Source: Telmatactis stephensoni (taxonomy: Eukaryota; Cnidaria; Anthozoa; Actiniaria; Isophelliidae). From it: a stretch of 64,000 nucleotides of DNA. Position numbers and translations under genes: made by a program. Below are positions 49,351 to 61,410 of this stretch, piece by piece. Every line of letters starts with the position of its first letter. Positions within the stretch are counted from its first letter, which is position 1. The notes below the pieces were generated by a model. It had not been told where the DNA came from, did no database searches, and was given only the letters and a program-made list of their open reading frames with translations. The DNA lies in NCBI GenBank assembly GCA_029948255.1, contig JALIZF010001464.1, positions 186,001 through 250,000 on the forward strand, given 5' to 3'.

Positions 49351-49378
49351 AACAGTCTCGCCACTCGACTTGGTCTCG

Positions 49379-49431
49379 TGGTGTATGGATGGAAAATGGA
49401 CGGTCTCGTGGTGTATGGATGGAAAATGGAC
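49379..49431 (+). repeat. 26-bp tandem duplication
   Basis: Two adjacent copies of 'ggtctcgtggtgtatggatg' plus 'gaaaatggac'. No function inferred. Confidence 0.7.
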
Positions 49432-50027
49432 TGTATTAATTACAGAAAACTTGAACGCTCGCAGGTGCATCTAATTCTGTGCACTAACAATGTGGGCGCC
49501 TGACGTTTCTACAATGAAAACAAATTCCAAAAACTGCTAGCTTTTTTCAACAAAACGTTAATCATCCAAAAATTAAAATGAGTGTCATTTTTCTGGAATT
49601 GATACCTAACGTCCATTTTATGTCAGCTTGAGCGTGAAGTAAGCAGACATTGAGATTAATAATTAGCATCTCATTTAAAAATAATTATCTTCAGCATGAA
49701 GTGAACTGACAGGTCAGACACACACTGGTTAGCATTTTGTAATTGATTTATCAGCATCTCGTCTAGAAAATTCGTCACAATGACTCATAGAAATTCCAAA
49801 GTTTCAGCTTCAGAAATTAAGATGCACATCTTAACTCAAATTCATCGAGGCCGACGAGTTCTGCCTCCACAAGTCTTCACAGTGACTCTTCAAAACAACT
49901 CAAATTTATTGAGCCCGAGGACCCAATATTAAGTTTTGCCACACTCAAAAACGCCTGTCATCCTTTTCGAAACTTACCCGCGAACACCATTATAGTTTCA
50001 AGAGCGCTGTAGACTTAATCCAAGAAA

Positions 50028-50935
50028 ATGAACTCTTCAACAACGCATGAAAGCGGATTATCATACTGGGCGCACCTTCTCGACTCAAATCCTAACCTCA
50101 AAAACTTGATATATTTCCTGACGGTTTTCAATTCCATGGCCTCTCTTGTAGCTGCAGTTTTCAATTTTTTGATTACTTTGACTTTTGTCAAGAAACCTTC
50201 CTTGCGAACACCCTCGTACATTTTAGTTCTTAGCTTGGCCATTTTTGACTTGGGTGTTGGCTTAGTGACACAACCAACGTACTGTTGTTTTTTGATTGCA
50301 ATATTGACAAAAAATTTGTCACTGTTGGAAGATAGCTGGAATATGACCTTCTCTACGCTTGGTGGTTTAATAACTGGATCTCTTCTCACAGTCACTGCCA
50401 TCACTATCGATCGATTTCTTGCTGTTCATTTGCGCCTGAGATACCAACAGCTCGTCACAACCAAGCGCTCTTACATAGTTGTATCAGGAATTTGGATTGT
50501 AAGTTTGTGCTCGAGTTTTCTTATGGCTATGCAGTCGTCTTGGATATTCTTATCTCATGGCTTATTTGAATTGGTGCTCAGTATTTTTGATATTTGCTTG
50601 ATGTTCCAAATCTCTCGAATGATTCGCAAGCACTCAGCTGAGATCCAAGCTCAACGGCAGCAGAAAACAGAGGAACCAGCTGTAAATATGCAGAGATACC
50701 AAAAACAGCCAAAACACTGTACTATATTATCGGTGTATTTGTAGTTTGCTATTTGCCTAGTTTTAGTTTTTATATTGGTTACTTTGGGCTTACAATAGCC
50801 AGTATCAATTATTTATTAGTTTTAGTTGACACACTAGTCATGATAAACAGTTCATTGAATCCTATGATTTATTGCTGGAGAATACAAGAAATACGAAACG
50901 CTTTGCTTCAGTTATTACGCAGACAACCACAGTAA
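50028..50935 (+). pseudogene. Class A GPCR interrupted by a one-base frameshift
   Basis: The frame from ATG 50028 encodes TM1 to the start of TM6 (SLAIFDLGVGL in TM2, AITIDRFLAVHL at the TM3 end with DRF instead of DRY). Near 50701 it shifts and ends at 50744. The next frame up to TAA at 50935 continues exactly as expected: TM6 (VFVVCYLPSFSF) and TM7 (SSLNPMIYCW), then helix 8 (IQEIRNALLQLLRR). The break falls at a run of five A where six would keep the frame (YQKT in place of YQKQP). It is therefore a fresh pseudogene, an allele, or a sequencing error in a homopolymer. Intronless; about 300 residues if continuous. Ligand unknown. AATAAA occurs at 51056. Confidence 0.8.
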
Positions 50936-51689
50936 GTCGGTATACATTTGTAAGATGTAGACCCTCTTTACACTTCATTGTAAAATAACTGAAAGTATAT
51001 TTCAATAATGAGCAAAATATCTACGAAAAATGACATTAATTGATATGTATATATGAATAAATGGGGCGATTTACCGTTTATATGATATAAAAAAATGACT
51101 TTGCATTACTGAAGAAGTTAATTGAATCAATTCTACGATCACGTTTCTCATTACATGGGGAGTTCCATTTGGTTGATGTTCTTTCTCTCAGCTTGAGGGA
51201 TACCCTATATTGACTTATGAATATATTAACCTATTACTGGGTTTCATATGACGGCATTTGCAATCTTGTTTGAATTTTCATCAGCTGAAAAACAAGTTTT
51301 CAATAGCATATTCTCTGGTTGAGACCAGATGGTGGTCAGTGTTTGATTACCATTTGAAGCAGACGAGATTTAACAGCTGTTCGAAACCCAGCTATAGCAT
51401 CTAATCCTAGCTAGCATGTACACAATTTGTCTGCGCATGTCAGTGTTTTTGGTTTCAATTCTCGAATGCAAGAAATTTTAATTTTGTTGACATGGAACAT
51501 TTCGTTGGCGATCTCGTTCTACAAAATTATGTTCAACTAATGAAATAGTGAGATATAAGCAGTCTACTTACCGCTAGTGCGCTGTGGATAATGATTTAAA
51601 TCGAAGGCACCCCAGATGGGAAAATATCACGCGTCAAAGTCGGTATAAAGAGGTAATTGTTCAATAATCATGGCTTCCGGCTTCCATGT

Positions 51690-52200
51690 TTCTTACCAGC
51701 AAAACTGAGTTTTTTACTCAGTACATTACTGAGTCTGTGTATGTGTGAAAAAGACGAGCACTGCTAATGAGCAGTAATTACTGAGTCTGTGTAAAACTGT
51801 TAATAAAATATTTTTATTTCTTTTTGAAACACACTTTATACACTATTTTTTCTTCCCCAAAATTGTTATTCAATTCAGTATCCCATTATCTAAAATTTAA
51901 AACCGAAAACAGCTAATATATATTTTATCTTGTTGAGACTCAACAGAGTAATATTCCAAAAAGGCAGGTACCTACAATAATCTGGGTCGAGTACCATATG
52001 CATGAAAGTGAGGCTTTGATGTTCAAGACATTTTAACAAAAAATATTGTACGTGAAGTGGCAGCAGTTTTTGCCTTGACTGGCTGCCTTTTACAATAATT
52101 CACAAAAATGCCACTGCCTTGCTTTCACACTAATTGACTTACATTATTTTAGGGAGCCTTTTTATAGGAATGTACTGTCAGTCATAAAAGCGTTTTATCA
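51690..52200 (+). repeat. Tandem-duplicated flank of MRH-like gene, copy A side
   Basis: 'cactgctaatgagcagta', 'aaaaaggcaggtacctacaa' and 'ttgtacgtgaagtggcagca' recur in order at 60380-60900. This marks the 3' side (for the minus-strand gene) of the duplicated block. Confidence 0.75.
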
Positions 52201-52203
52201 GAA

Positions 52204-52262
52204 ATTATAAAATATTTGAGATATAACGCGCGCGCTGATTGGCTGGCTACCATGTTTATATC
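52204..52262 (+). repeat. Dispersed 'gatataacgcgc' repeat
   Basis: 'aaatatttgagatataacgc' and 'gctgattggctggctacca' match 10868-10907 and 18910-18960. Absent from the equivalent position of copy B (near 60915), so it inserted after the duplication or was lost there. A downstream inverted segment (52262-52500, 'ctctggaagatgtag' against 'ctctacatcttcc') may be part of the same element. Confidence 0.6.
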
Positions 52263-52539
52263 AGAGGACAGAGACATGGCTCGCTCAAAAAACGTCGAAA
52301 ATATTTTATGAAAGCAATATAAAACGATCGCTTATGTCTCTGTACTGTGATATAAACACTCTGGAAGATGTAGAGCACTCGAAAAGCAAGAGAAACACTC
52401 GGCTACGCCTCGTATTCCTAAGCTTGCTTTTCTCTTGCTCTACATCTTCCATCGTGTTTATATCACAGAACAGAGACATGCGCGCGCGTTTTATATTCCT
52501 TAATTAAAAACATCCATTTTCCGTGCATCTGTCTGCGTC

Positions 52540-52830
52540 TGTACTCTAAAAGATGCACAGATGACGTCAAAATGTGGTGAGAACAAAAACGTACGCCACG
52601 AGACGAAGTCGGTTGGCATGACTGTTGTTCTCAACACCTTTTGACGTCTTCTGTGCATCAATTGAACGCAGACCCACGGAAAAATGGAATCTATTTGTTT
52701 TATTATATAATCTTCATTGAAACATTTCAACCAATCAGAGCGCGGGTAAGATTCAATGACGTCATCTATGCGTGTGTTCTGTAATAACACACGGCTCTTG
52801 ACCAATAAGAGCGCGCGTAATATATCAGCG
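52540..52830 (+). repeat. Dispersed CRE/CCAAT-bearing repeat, copy 3
   Basis: Contains two perfect TGACGTCA sites (52562-52569 and 52757-52764), 'aaccaatcagagcgcg', and an inner inverted pair 'gatgcacagatgacgtcaa' and 'ttgacgtcttctgtgcatc'. Matches copy 4 at 60955-61215 closely. Confidence 0.7.
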
Positions 52831-53358
52831 GTTAGGCTTTCTGTCAACGCTAAAACGGCATGTTTTCCTGTTTTGTCTCGAAGCAAATCACAAATTGACC
52901 GACTTTTTCGGAAAAAATTCTTGTTTGACAATTAGTTATGTGTCTGACTAATGTTATTTAGACTTTACCAAGTGAAATTTACTATAGAGTGGATTTCGTA
53001 TGACTGTGAAAACAGCACCGCATGGTCACGACAGTTCAGGCAGGAATTTCAAATGTTTTTATAAGTAATACGGCACTGATGCGCCGACGGCACGATGCGG
53101 TACGTTTCACACTCAAACGAATCTGCTCTAAAACTATAAGGCAATACCATTTCAACGGCATCGTTAAAATTTCCGTAAAACGTTTCAAATAAACATTTTA
53201 CAACTGAGTTCCTGTTGGTACTGTTGGTGCTTCGCTCACTGTTGCAACAGAAGCATAAGCAACATACCCTTGCAGTCTCAACGTCACATTTATCTCATAG
53301 GTTAGTGTACTACTAATGAGCAACATGTTTTTTGACACGTTGGCTATTCGTATGCTAC

Positions 53359-56300
53359 CTAATTGCGCTTTAGAGTTTCCTCATTGTGCTCCACAGGGGT
53401 AGATCGTGGTACTAGGAGACCCTCGTCTTCGCTGCTGCACTGACGCTCGGGATCACCCTCAACTTGTATTGGAACAGAAGCTGACCGTCCTCCCATTTCG
53501 TCGTCTGCCGGAAGATTTTCTTCCTCAACAGGTAGGTTGGGAAAGTCAGCAATAGCAGGGGATCCTCTTGCTTCAAGATCTCCTCTTCCACCACCAATTA
53601 CACCATCTCTTGGATTAGCACCACCACCACCATTTGGATCAGCACCACCATCTCTTGGATCAGCACCGCCATCTCTTGGATCAGCATCACCATCTCTTGG
53701 ATCAGCATCACCATCTCTTGGATCAGCACCACCATCTCTTGGATTAGCACCACCATTTGGATCAGCACCACCATCTCTTGGATCAGCATCACCATCTCTT
53801 GCATCAGCACCACCACCACCACCCCTTTGGTCGGCACCACCACCTCTTGGGTCAACACCTCTGTCGTCACCTCGAAATACCACACCATTTTCCTGATCAT
53901 CAAGTGCTTGATAGCCTTTACCTCTACCTCTAACGAGGCGTTGTCGATTGTTTTTTCTTCGCCTATAGATTAAACAGCCTAATATGGCTCCTAAGAACAA
54001 TGCACCACCAACTGATCCCGCAATAATTGCATCTTTACCTGCAGGATCTGCTAAAGAGAGAGAATAAAAGAGAGAAAAAGAAATGCGATATCGATGGAGG
54101 ATAGGGATCGATAACGTCCTGCCTGGGGCGTTACTGAATATGGAGGGGGTCCTAGGGGTTTGCGGTATTGCGGGATTGCCCATTTCTTTGTGCGGTATTG
54201 CGGTATTTTACAAAAAAAATTGCGGTATTGCGGGATTCTCAAACCCTGCGGTATGCGGTATTTTCTTTTTTGAGCTGCGGTATTACGGGAAAAACGATTT
54301 GAAATTGCGGTAATGCGGGATTTTTGAGCCCTGCGAGGTCCCGTGGGAGTGGTATTTCGAATTTTTCGTGTGGTGAGCCGTATTTTCGAATTTTTCAAGC
54401 GGGATTGCGGGATTGACCAATTTTTTGTGCGGGATTGCGGTTTTTTCGAATTTTTCGTGCGGGATTGCGGTATTCGTAACCCCCCTAGGCCCCCCTCAAT
54501 ATGGTCGACACACTCAAAATTTTTAAACATGCCGATCGCCTAAAGACCGAGGCAAACATCGCTCAGGTTGAATTTAGGATACGATCTCGGCTACATTATA
54601 CAGCCAATCAGAACTGGAAGTTACAGTTACTGTACAGAGACTCAAAATATTTACTGTTCCCGACTGATGGGTCACCATTAGTCACGGCTAGAGATGGCTT
54701 TGTAATTAGCAGAAAACACCTGTTATTGGGGATGCCAAATATTCTATTCTTAATCAATTAGTTGCTCGGGTTAGCACCAACCCCAGGGTTACTTATGGCC
54801 GTTGGGTTGAAACAAAAAGTTTTCTTTAGACCTAGACCCTGGTTATATGAAGGCAAGCTGTCTCTTGTTTTAGAGGTCCCCAGGGAAAAGGAAACCAGAC
54901 TGCCAAGGACAACTCACTTTCACCCTTAACCCTGGGTTAGGGCCCGTTCACGTGAGAGAGGGTGCCCCTATGTAGTGGGGATAACTCTTTTGTTTCCTTT
55001 TCCCTGCCCCCCCCCCAAAATAGAGTTATCCCTACTACATAGGGACACCCAGTGAATAGGCCCTTAGCGTTAACCCGCCTTCAACCAACTGGACCCTATT
55101 GTTAAAAAACGTAGCTTTTTGCTCTTTCCGAATCAACAGAAGAACAAGAGATGACCGGCCTCCGCTTTTGGAATACTCGAAAAGTTTCTTTTTTACCTGA
55201 TGTTGGCAGCGGTTCGAGGTCATAGCAAGCGTCAGGGCAGGAACATTTGTGCTCCACTTGAAGGGTCTGCAGAGATGATCATATGACGTCAATTAATTTA
55301 CATTTCAGAAAAGTCTTGCACGTGACTTCCGTCTTCATTAGTGATGGAGTGGTTTTCGTATGAGTGAGAAACTTACCGCGCCATGCCGTGATGTCTATGT
55401 CTCTCAAAACATTCGAAATTCCTGCCGTAACCGTACTGTGCGGTGTCATGCGAAAACCGCTCTATTTCCTAACGAGCCTAGTAACAGTCAACGACACACT
55501 GAAGTATAAACTATCGACGTTAATCCGTCTAAAATCATCGTTGACCATCGTGGACAGTGGAAAACATTCAACTGTATGGTGTTTTCTTCAGAGAGAGAAG
55601 AAAAGCGGAAAAACATTTAATCTCATCTACTTACTGGAATAGCTATATCGCCGCTTGGAAGTGTCAATTTCGCGTTTTCCATATCTCTGTTGCATTTCAA
55701 CTGAACCCTGGTGATCCAGACCTTTGATTTAGGACTATTGGCGTGTAAAAAAGAAGGGAAAAAAAGAAGAAGAAAAAAAAAAAAAAGAAATGAAACAAAC
55801 AATACAGTAAGCAGATACATGGTATAGCTGGAATACATTAGTATTGAGGGACACACCACTTGTGGTCGGAGAGATGGCCAGTGTAGAGGACTTTAATCCC
55901 TCCCTCAAAGTGATTGAGGTCAGATTGAAAGGGAAATTAGAAGCATATGAATCACAGTTTATCATATCAAGATTTTTCAACCTCTTTCTGTACAATGGTG
56001 ACTGGTTCATTGGGTATACGCCGTTTAATAATAATGCAATGGCCTTTCTAGAAGAGCCAGTGTTCTATATAATAAATCTTTATAACATTTTTTGTCCGTC
56101 GGTGGATGAGAAAATATTTCAGCAAGTCAATGAGACATACAAAATTTTCTTGTCAAATATTCTCATTTACACGGAAAAAAGGCTTGGTTTAATTACAACT
56201 ACTACTGGGCTTGAAGGTGGGTAGCGCCAACCCAACGTTAAAATCGAAAGTTTTCTTTTGACTTAAGGTGGCTCGATATAGTTTTTTATTGACAACGCTT

Positions 56301-58049
56301 TTTCGTTCCACGAATTGAACAACTTACTCTTGACCAACCAAAACGGTTTTCACACTAGTTATTGGACTTAAATCAAAGCTTATATTTTTGTCTATTTCAC
56401 TTCGATTTGTGATCCCACAGCGACAGCAAACAAAGATGGCTAAGATTATTTTTTCACAAATATCTTTCGAACGAACTCGAGCAGCTCTAAACAAGGGACT
56501 ATATGGGCAATGAGAAATGGAAGCATTGTCAATAAAAAGGTGTATCGAGCCACCTTAAACTTGAGTAAACGCTTACCCGCCTTGGTGCAATTGCACCCAG
56601 ATCTACAATCATATACCACATTTCGTTTGGGACATAGGACTCGGAGCTCTAAAATGGCGCCTTGAACGTGTGCCACAAGTATTTACCTCTTATCCCAATC
56701 AATGTTTTTCCCCAGTGACCTCGGGTGCTTGACTCCTATTTGGCAGTTTTTTATCCCCGTTATTTAGGGAAAATACCGCATTGAGTCAGAGTTAATTACC
56801 GAAGACCGAGTATTAAGCCATATAGATCCCGAGGGCCTAATGCCGAGGTCGAATTCGATAATTAAAAGAGCTTCATTTTCAGATTCGTGCTTCCCGCAAC
56901 ATTGACAACTTACTCTGGAGGGGGCTGTTGGTAGATAAGTTCAACGACACCGTTGTTATTAAAGCAAGTCACATTGGTTTGTGGACCAAGTGAGCGAGAC
57001 TCCTTGGGGTTAGCTTCATTCCACCTACAGATCTAGAACAGAACATTGAAATGTTTAAAGCTTTACACCGTATTATGGTGAAGACAAATAACAATACAAT
57101 GGCGTAGGCAGTTTTTTCGGAGGTACGTACACAAACTGAAATATCATCTCGATTAAGTCTGAATTAGTCAATAGTTTGCCAGTGTGTTGTGTATGTATCG
57201 GTGCGTAATAGTAACTACCTCACTACAAGATCAAGAGCAAGAAGAAGAAGAAGAAAAACAATAACAACAATGACACTAACAATAACAATAGCAACAATAC
57301 AATGCAATACAATACAATACTGAAAATACAATATAATACAATACAATGCAATACAATACAATACAATACAATACTGAAAATACAATATAATACAATACAA
57401 TGCAATACAATATAATACAATACAATGCAATACAATACAATACAATACAATACAATACAATACAATACAATACAATACAATATCCAATGATAGTAATAGG
57501 ATAAATGTTGCCAGATAATGATCGGTTCTTACTAATACTAAAAGACTAAAGAAATTCTTCAAAAAGCTCAAAAATAAGAAATTTTAATGTTGAGTTGACG
57601 GAACATAATGTTAATTATCTTTTTGCCCGCGTATTTTGACGAGGAATTGAAAAAAATCAGGAGACAACAAGATACTCAAAAATCCTGCTACTTTGAACTG
57701 CTAGCTAGACACATTTATGCTTACCGCTACATTTTTGCAATTTCCCTTGTTGAAGGGTAGACAGGGATTATATCCATACACGTATCCATTAATAGTGTAC
57801 TCGAGTCTGGATTAAGAAGAAAGAAGCGAATGAAAACACGGTGTAAAGATCGTATAACTGAATTTTAAAGTTGTAAATTACCACTAAACTACTAAACTAC
57901 TTCTATACTTACGCAGGCTCGTCTGGGTCTGTACTTGCCAAAGGCCTGAGATTATAGAATTTGCCATCAAATAAACACGAACATGGACTAAGACGCTTTG
58001 TCAGGAGTGAAGGAAATAGATTCAATGCTAGCAACAGTAGAAACAACAT
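53359..58049 (-). CDS. Type I membrane protein with MRH-like ectodomain and Asp/Pro/Gly-repeat tail (copy A)
   Basis: Six exons on the minus strand with compatible phases: 58049-57913, 57806-57725, 57032-56914, 55734-55635, 55266-55197 and 54047-53359; 398 residues. A signal peptide (MLFLLLLALNLF) leads into a Cys-rich ectodomain resembling the mannose-6-phosphate-receptor homology fold: CSCLFDGKFYNLRPL, YGYNPCLPFNKGNC, ICRW with SRSLG, VELIYQ, RVQLKC, then CSCPDAC. A TM (AIIAGSVGGALFLGAILGC, ~176-197) is followed by a basic stop-transfer and a ~200-residue cytoplasmic tail. About a dozen 7-residue units of the type ADPRDGG lie in the middle, and the end is conserved (NLPVEEENLPADDEMGG). MRH domains bind N-glycans in ER or lysosomal sorting; binding residues were not verified, so sugar binding is inference. 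Introns hold two MITEs and an ATACA microsatellite. Confidence 0.7.
53618..53840 (+). repeat. 21-bp coding minisatellite in MRH-like gene A
   Basis: Imperfect 21-bp units of the type 'accatctcttggatcagcacc' encode, on the minus strand, ADPRDGG/ADPRDGD/ADPNGG. Copy B has only about four or five recognisable units at the same place (61590-61690). Confidence 0.85.
54143..54497. mobile_element. MITE with GAGGGGG ends, AATATG duplication and GCGGGATT subrepeats
   Basis: Left GAGGGGGTCCTAGGGGTTT mirrors the right end (CCCCCCTAGGCCCCCCTC). AATATG flanks it on both sides (54137-54142 and 54498-54503), a 6-bp duplication. The interior consists of irregular 'gcgggattgcggta' units. In the homologous intron of copy B the uninterrupted sequence '...actcaatatggtcgacac' remains, which confirms insertion into copy A only. 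Confidence 0.85.
55347..55468. mobile_element. Inverted-repeat element shared by both MRH-like paralogs (copy A)
   Basis: 'gagtggttttcgtatga' on the left and 'catgcgaaaaccgctc' on the right are inverted. The interior has 'ccgcgccatgccgtgatgtc' and 'aaaacattcgaaattcctg'. A longer version sits at the same place in copy B (62613-62786), so it predates the duplication. Related sequence is at 52985-53070. Confidence 0.7.
56267..56554. mobile_element. TTAA-flanked MITE (GGTGGCTCGATA ends)
   Basis: GGTGGCTCGATATA at the left and TATCGAGCCACC at the right, both bordered by TTAA (56263-56266 and 56555-56558). TTAA targets are typical of piggyBac-like and Kolobok elements. 288 bp, non-coding, in an intron of MRH-like gene A. 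A related end is near 12828-12845. Confidence 0.75.
57285..57480 (+). repeat. (AATAC)n microsatellite
   Basis: About 195 bp of AATAC units with two 'actgaaaatacaatataata' interruptions that make a ~65-bp higher-order repeat. In an intron of MRH-like gene A. Confidence 0.9.
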
Positions 58050-60370
58050 GCTTCTGAAATAAAGAGAAATATCATAAATCCTCGAACGGTCTCGAACTGG
58101 CGCTTCCCCTCACTATTACCTCGCACTATAGCAACAGAAATGTCAAGTTTAGTGGATGTGTTGTATTGGTACTTTGTGCATATCTGTCTATCGGACAATC
58201 CAATCCCTAGATTCTGGAAGCAGGCTTGTAGAAACTCGTGACATATTGTAACGTAGCCATTATTACAGTCCCTGAGTTGGTAAATCTTTCATGGATCTTT
58301 ACATGAGGAATGTCTGTTCAAACTCTCCAAAAATTACAAAAATTACGATAGCTGGAAAGAGCACATCAAAATTTGTAAAACTGTAAAGTTTGAATGAAAG
58401 TATAAGACTTACGAAGATATGAATTTTCAAAAAATCGAAATCCTCTTGCATGATAGCATTTGTTAGTAGGCAAGAGAATTTTTAACATACTCTTTTCAGC
58501 TATTGTAAACAGTTATTCTTCTGTTTCACTAATTTAAAAATGCATAAACAAATAACAAATATGTATTTTAAAACAACTCATTCTATGAAGACTATAATAT
58601 CTACTCCATTCTGTTTGCGTGACCAAACCTTTGCGTGAGCAATAAATATACCTTTTGGCTATAATAACCGAAAATCAACTAAAAAGTTACCGAACATTTT
58701 GAAAATAATGGGATTTTAATCGTATTATGAATGTAACTAGGGTAGTGTGAAAACTGTACTTCCGCCAAACAACTTAACGTGAAAATTGCAGAACACTTGA
58801 TACTTTCAAACGTCTTTATATTCCGGCTTATGATCAATGCAAAAGTGTCTGACAGACTTCAGGTATAGAAATGTTTCTCTTTACCTTGAAATATCGTTAA
58901 GAAAGCCTTCATTCAGTGCTCGTAGCCTGTGTCAGGAAGCGACATCACCGACTTTGATACTCATCTAGCTTCATCTAGTATGAATCTAGTAAAATGGTAG
59001 CTTAGTTGTGGTTCAACAGGACGATAACATTGCCTTCTTTCCACTTTCACTGGGAGTTTCAGAATGGGCAGAGTAAATTTTGTATCACAGTCCAGTAATA
59101 GTGCTTGAATGCGATTTATACAGAGTCGTCTGAACATAGCAAATGGAGAAATCCAAGGGACAGCCCCACTCAGCAGCTTTATGTCACGGCTTATTCCTGG
59201 AAGTCGGACGAGACCTAACAAGAGTTATTTTCGGGTCACTAGAAGGGTCAATCAGAACACTAGCGAAGAATTTATTTCTCAGAGAAACGCAAGATATTTT
59301 TTGAAACAAGACCTGAGTTAAGCTGAAAAACATTACGTACTGTAATTGGAATTGGAATCAGGACGAACTAGCAAGTAAAACAAGTATAAAGGAACAAATC
59401 TGTGAGATAAAAAATCAATAAATCATACTCAACCAAGATCAGGCATCTGCAGCCGGATCACATGCTTTGATTTCCATAGAAGGGACTTTCCCTCCTCGTG
59501 ATACAAATAGCTTTGCTAATTATACTTCGATGATGCACCAAAGTCATGAATTTGCTGTTGCAAGGGAAACTTTATTTTTTGTGGTTACAGCCTCGAAGAG
59601 GCGAAGCCACTTAGTCATCGGGGTCCGGTTGCTCGAAGGTCGATTGACGCTAATCCTTGGTTTAAATGAATGATTTTTAACAACCTCGTTACAAGGCCCT
59701 TTTCCCTTCTCTTGAGCTTCGCTTTTCCCGCCTCACTTCCAAGCGGAGGGAAAAGAGCCTGGGAACGAGGTTGGGTTTTTAACTCGTAGATTGCGAGTTC
59801 ACAGAGTTATAGTCATAGCACTCAGTTGATGTAATGTATTCATAAAATCTATTGTATTTTACTGTCGCTTTATCTGTTGTTTTATGTGTTAGTCATTATA
59901 TTTTTACTGAACTACCTGTGGTACGCCCATTCTTAAATTCGGGTTGTTGTTTTCTGATTTCGTCTCGAGAAATGGCCAATATTGCGCAATCGGTCACATG
60001 TTACACATTGACCAATCAAACATAAGAATCATTTCAGTCACATGTACACATTGACCAATCAAATATAAGTATCATTTTTCAAGGTCCCAGTAATGCTTTA
60101 AGCGCGCTTGGTTCAAGTATGAGATATAGAGTGTCCGCCATTGGAATTGACATTTCGAAGTAAGTTTTTAGTCTTTTTCTTCGGTATTATTGTTGTTCTT
60201 TCAATATGTTAGATAGAATTACTGTTTATAAACGCAATTCAAACAAAAATTTATAATAAATAAATATCAAATAATGGTGTCATATAAAAAATATCCTGCA
60301 ATAAGCATAGGGTGTAAAGTGGTAGGGTATTGTCCTTTCGTAACCCCCTCAAAAATCTAATGGTCCGTCC
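58050..60370. other. Intergenic between MRH-like copies, no gene recognised
   Basis: 58370-58445 resembles the interior of the MITE at 46644. 59681-59773 is a short inverted-repeat element. 59985-60075 has two direct copies of 'attgaccaatcaaa' with 'atcattt'. No convincing exon. Confidence 0.5.
59681..59773. mobile_element. Short MITE with CAACCTCGTT ends
   Basis: CAACCTCGTT at the left and AACGAGGTTG at the right; inner 'ttcccttctcttgagcttcg' and 'gcggagggaaaagagc' partly pair. 'tttttaa' occurs on both sides, but the spacing is not exact. Confidence 0.6.
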
Positions 60371-60535
60371 CTAATGAGCAGTACATGCTACTGAGTCTGT
60401 GCATGTTGCTTGTGTGAGAAAAGACAAGCACTGCTAATGAGCAGTACATCACTGAGTCTGTGCATGTTGCTTGTGTGAGAAAAGACAAGCACTGCTAATC
60501 AGCAGTACATCACTGAGTCTGTGTTGTGTAAAAAT
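60370..60535 (+). repeat. ~60-bp tandem repeat 'actgagtctgtg...gcactgctaatgagcagtac'
   Basis: Three near-identical units ('cactgagtctgtgcatgttg', 'agacaagcactgctaat') where copy A (51720-51800) has about one and a half. Local expansion after the tandem duplication. Confidence 0.75.
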
Positions 60536-60539
60536 TTTA

Positions 60540-60920
60540 ATAACTGAAAATATCGGGGTTTTTTTAAACATGCATACTTTGTACAAAACTATCTATTCTT
60601 CCCAAAACTTGTTTAATTTTAATATATTCTAATATATATTTTATCCTGTTGAGTAATATTCCAAAAAGGCAGGTACCTACAATAATCTGGGTCGAGTACC
60701 ATATGCATAAAAGTGAGGCTTTGATGTTCAAGACATTTTAACAAAAAATATTGTACGTAAAGTGGCAGCAGTTTTTGCCTTGACTGGCTTGCGGCTTTTA
60801 CAATAAAAATTCACGAAAATGCCACTGTCTTGCTTTCACACTAATTGACTCACATTATCTTAGGCAGCCTTTTTATAGGAATGTACTGTCAGTCATAAAA
60901 GCGTTTTATCAGAAATTAAA
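60540..60920 (+). repeat. Tandem-duplicated flank of MRH-like gene, copy B side
   Basis: Colinear with 51800-52200 at an offset of about 8.7 kb. Confidence 0.75.
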
Positions 60921-60954
60921 AACTTCCATTTCCCGTGCATCTGTCTGCGTCTGT

Positions 60955-61215
60955 ACTCTAAAAGATGCACAGATGACGTCAAAATGTACTGAGAACAAAA
61001 AAGGACACGACGAGACGAAGTTGAGAGTCGTGACTGTCGTTTTCACCACATTTTGACGTCTTCTGTGCGTCAATTTGAGTGCAGATCCACGATAAAATGG
61101 AATCTCTTTGTTTTGTATAATCTTCATTGAAACATTTCAACCAATCAGAGCGCGGGTAAGATTCAATGACGTCATCTATGCGTGTGTTCTGTAATCACAC
61201 ACGGCTTTTGACCAA
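60955..61215 (+). repeat. Dispersed CRE/CCAAT-bearing repeat, copy 4
   Basis: TGACGTCA at 60974-60981 and 61167-61174, 'aaccaatcagagcgcg'. Colinear with 52555-52810 as part of the tandem duplication. Confidence 0.7.
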
Positions 61216-61410
61216 TGTCGCTCACTGTTGCAACAGAAGCATACAATTAGCAACTTCCAGTCTCAACGTCACATTTATCTCATAGGTTAGTGTACTACTA
61301 ATGAACAACATGTTTTTTGACACGTTGGCCATTTGTATGCTACCTAATTGCACTTTGCAGTTTCGTCATTGTGCTCCACAGGGGTAGATTGTGGTACCAG
61401 GAGACCCTCG

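Noticed and set aside
4514..50935. A single ubiquitin/chaperone system (TRIM-like, sacsin, UBE2J1)
   Set aside because: The genes are far apart, separated by unrelated genes and repeats, and each is a widely conserved single-locus eukaryotic gene; proximity alone is not evidence.
55844..56224. 126-codon plus-strand frame
   Set aside because: It starts from TTG rather than ATG, lies antisense in an intron of MRH-like gene A, shows no domain, and has no visible counterpart in copy B.
56577..56672. Candidate exon of MRH-like gene A (RVLCPKRNVVYDCRSGCNC)
   Set aside because: It has a donor-like GTAAGC, but its phase does not fit, while exon 56914-57032 joins exon 55635-55734 in phase and completes the MRH-like pattern. 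It also lies next to a MITE.
57215..57571. Tyr/Cys/Ile/Val/Leu-rich ORFs
   Set aside because: Shadow frames of the AATAC microsatellite.
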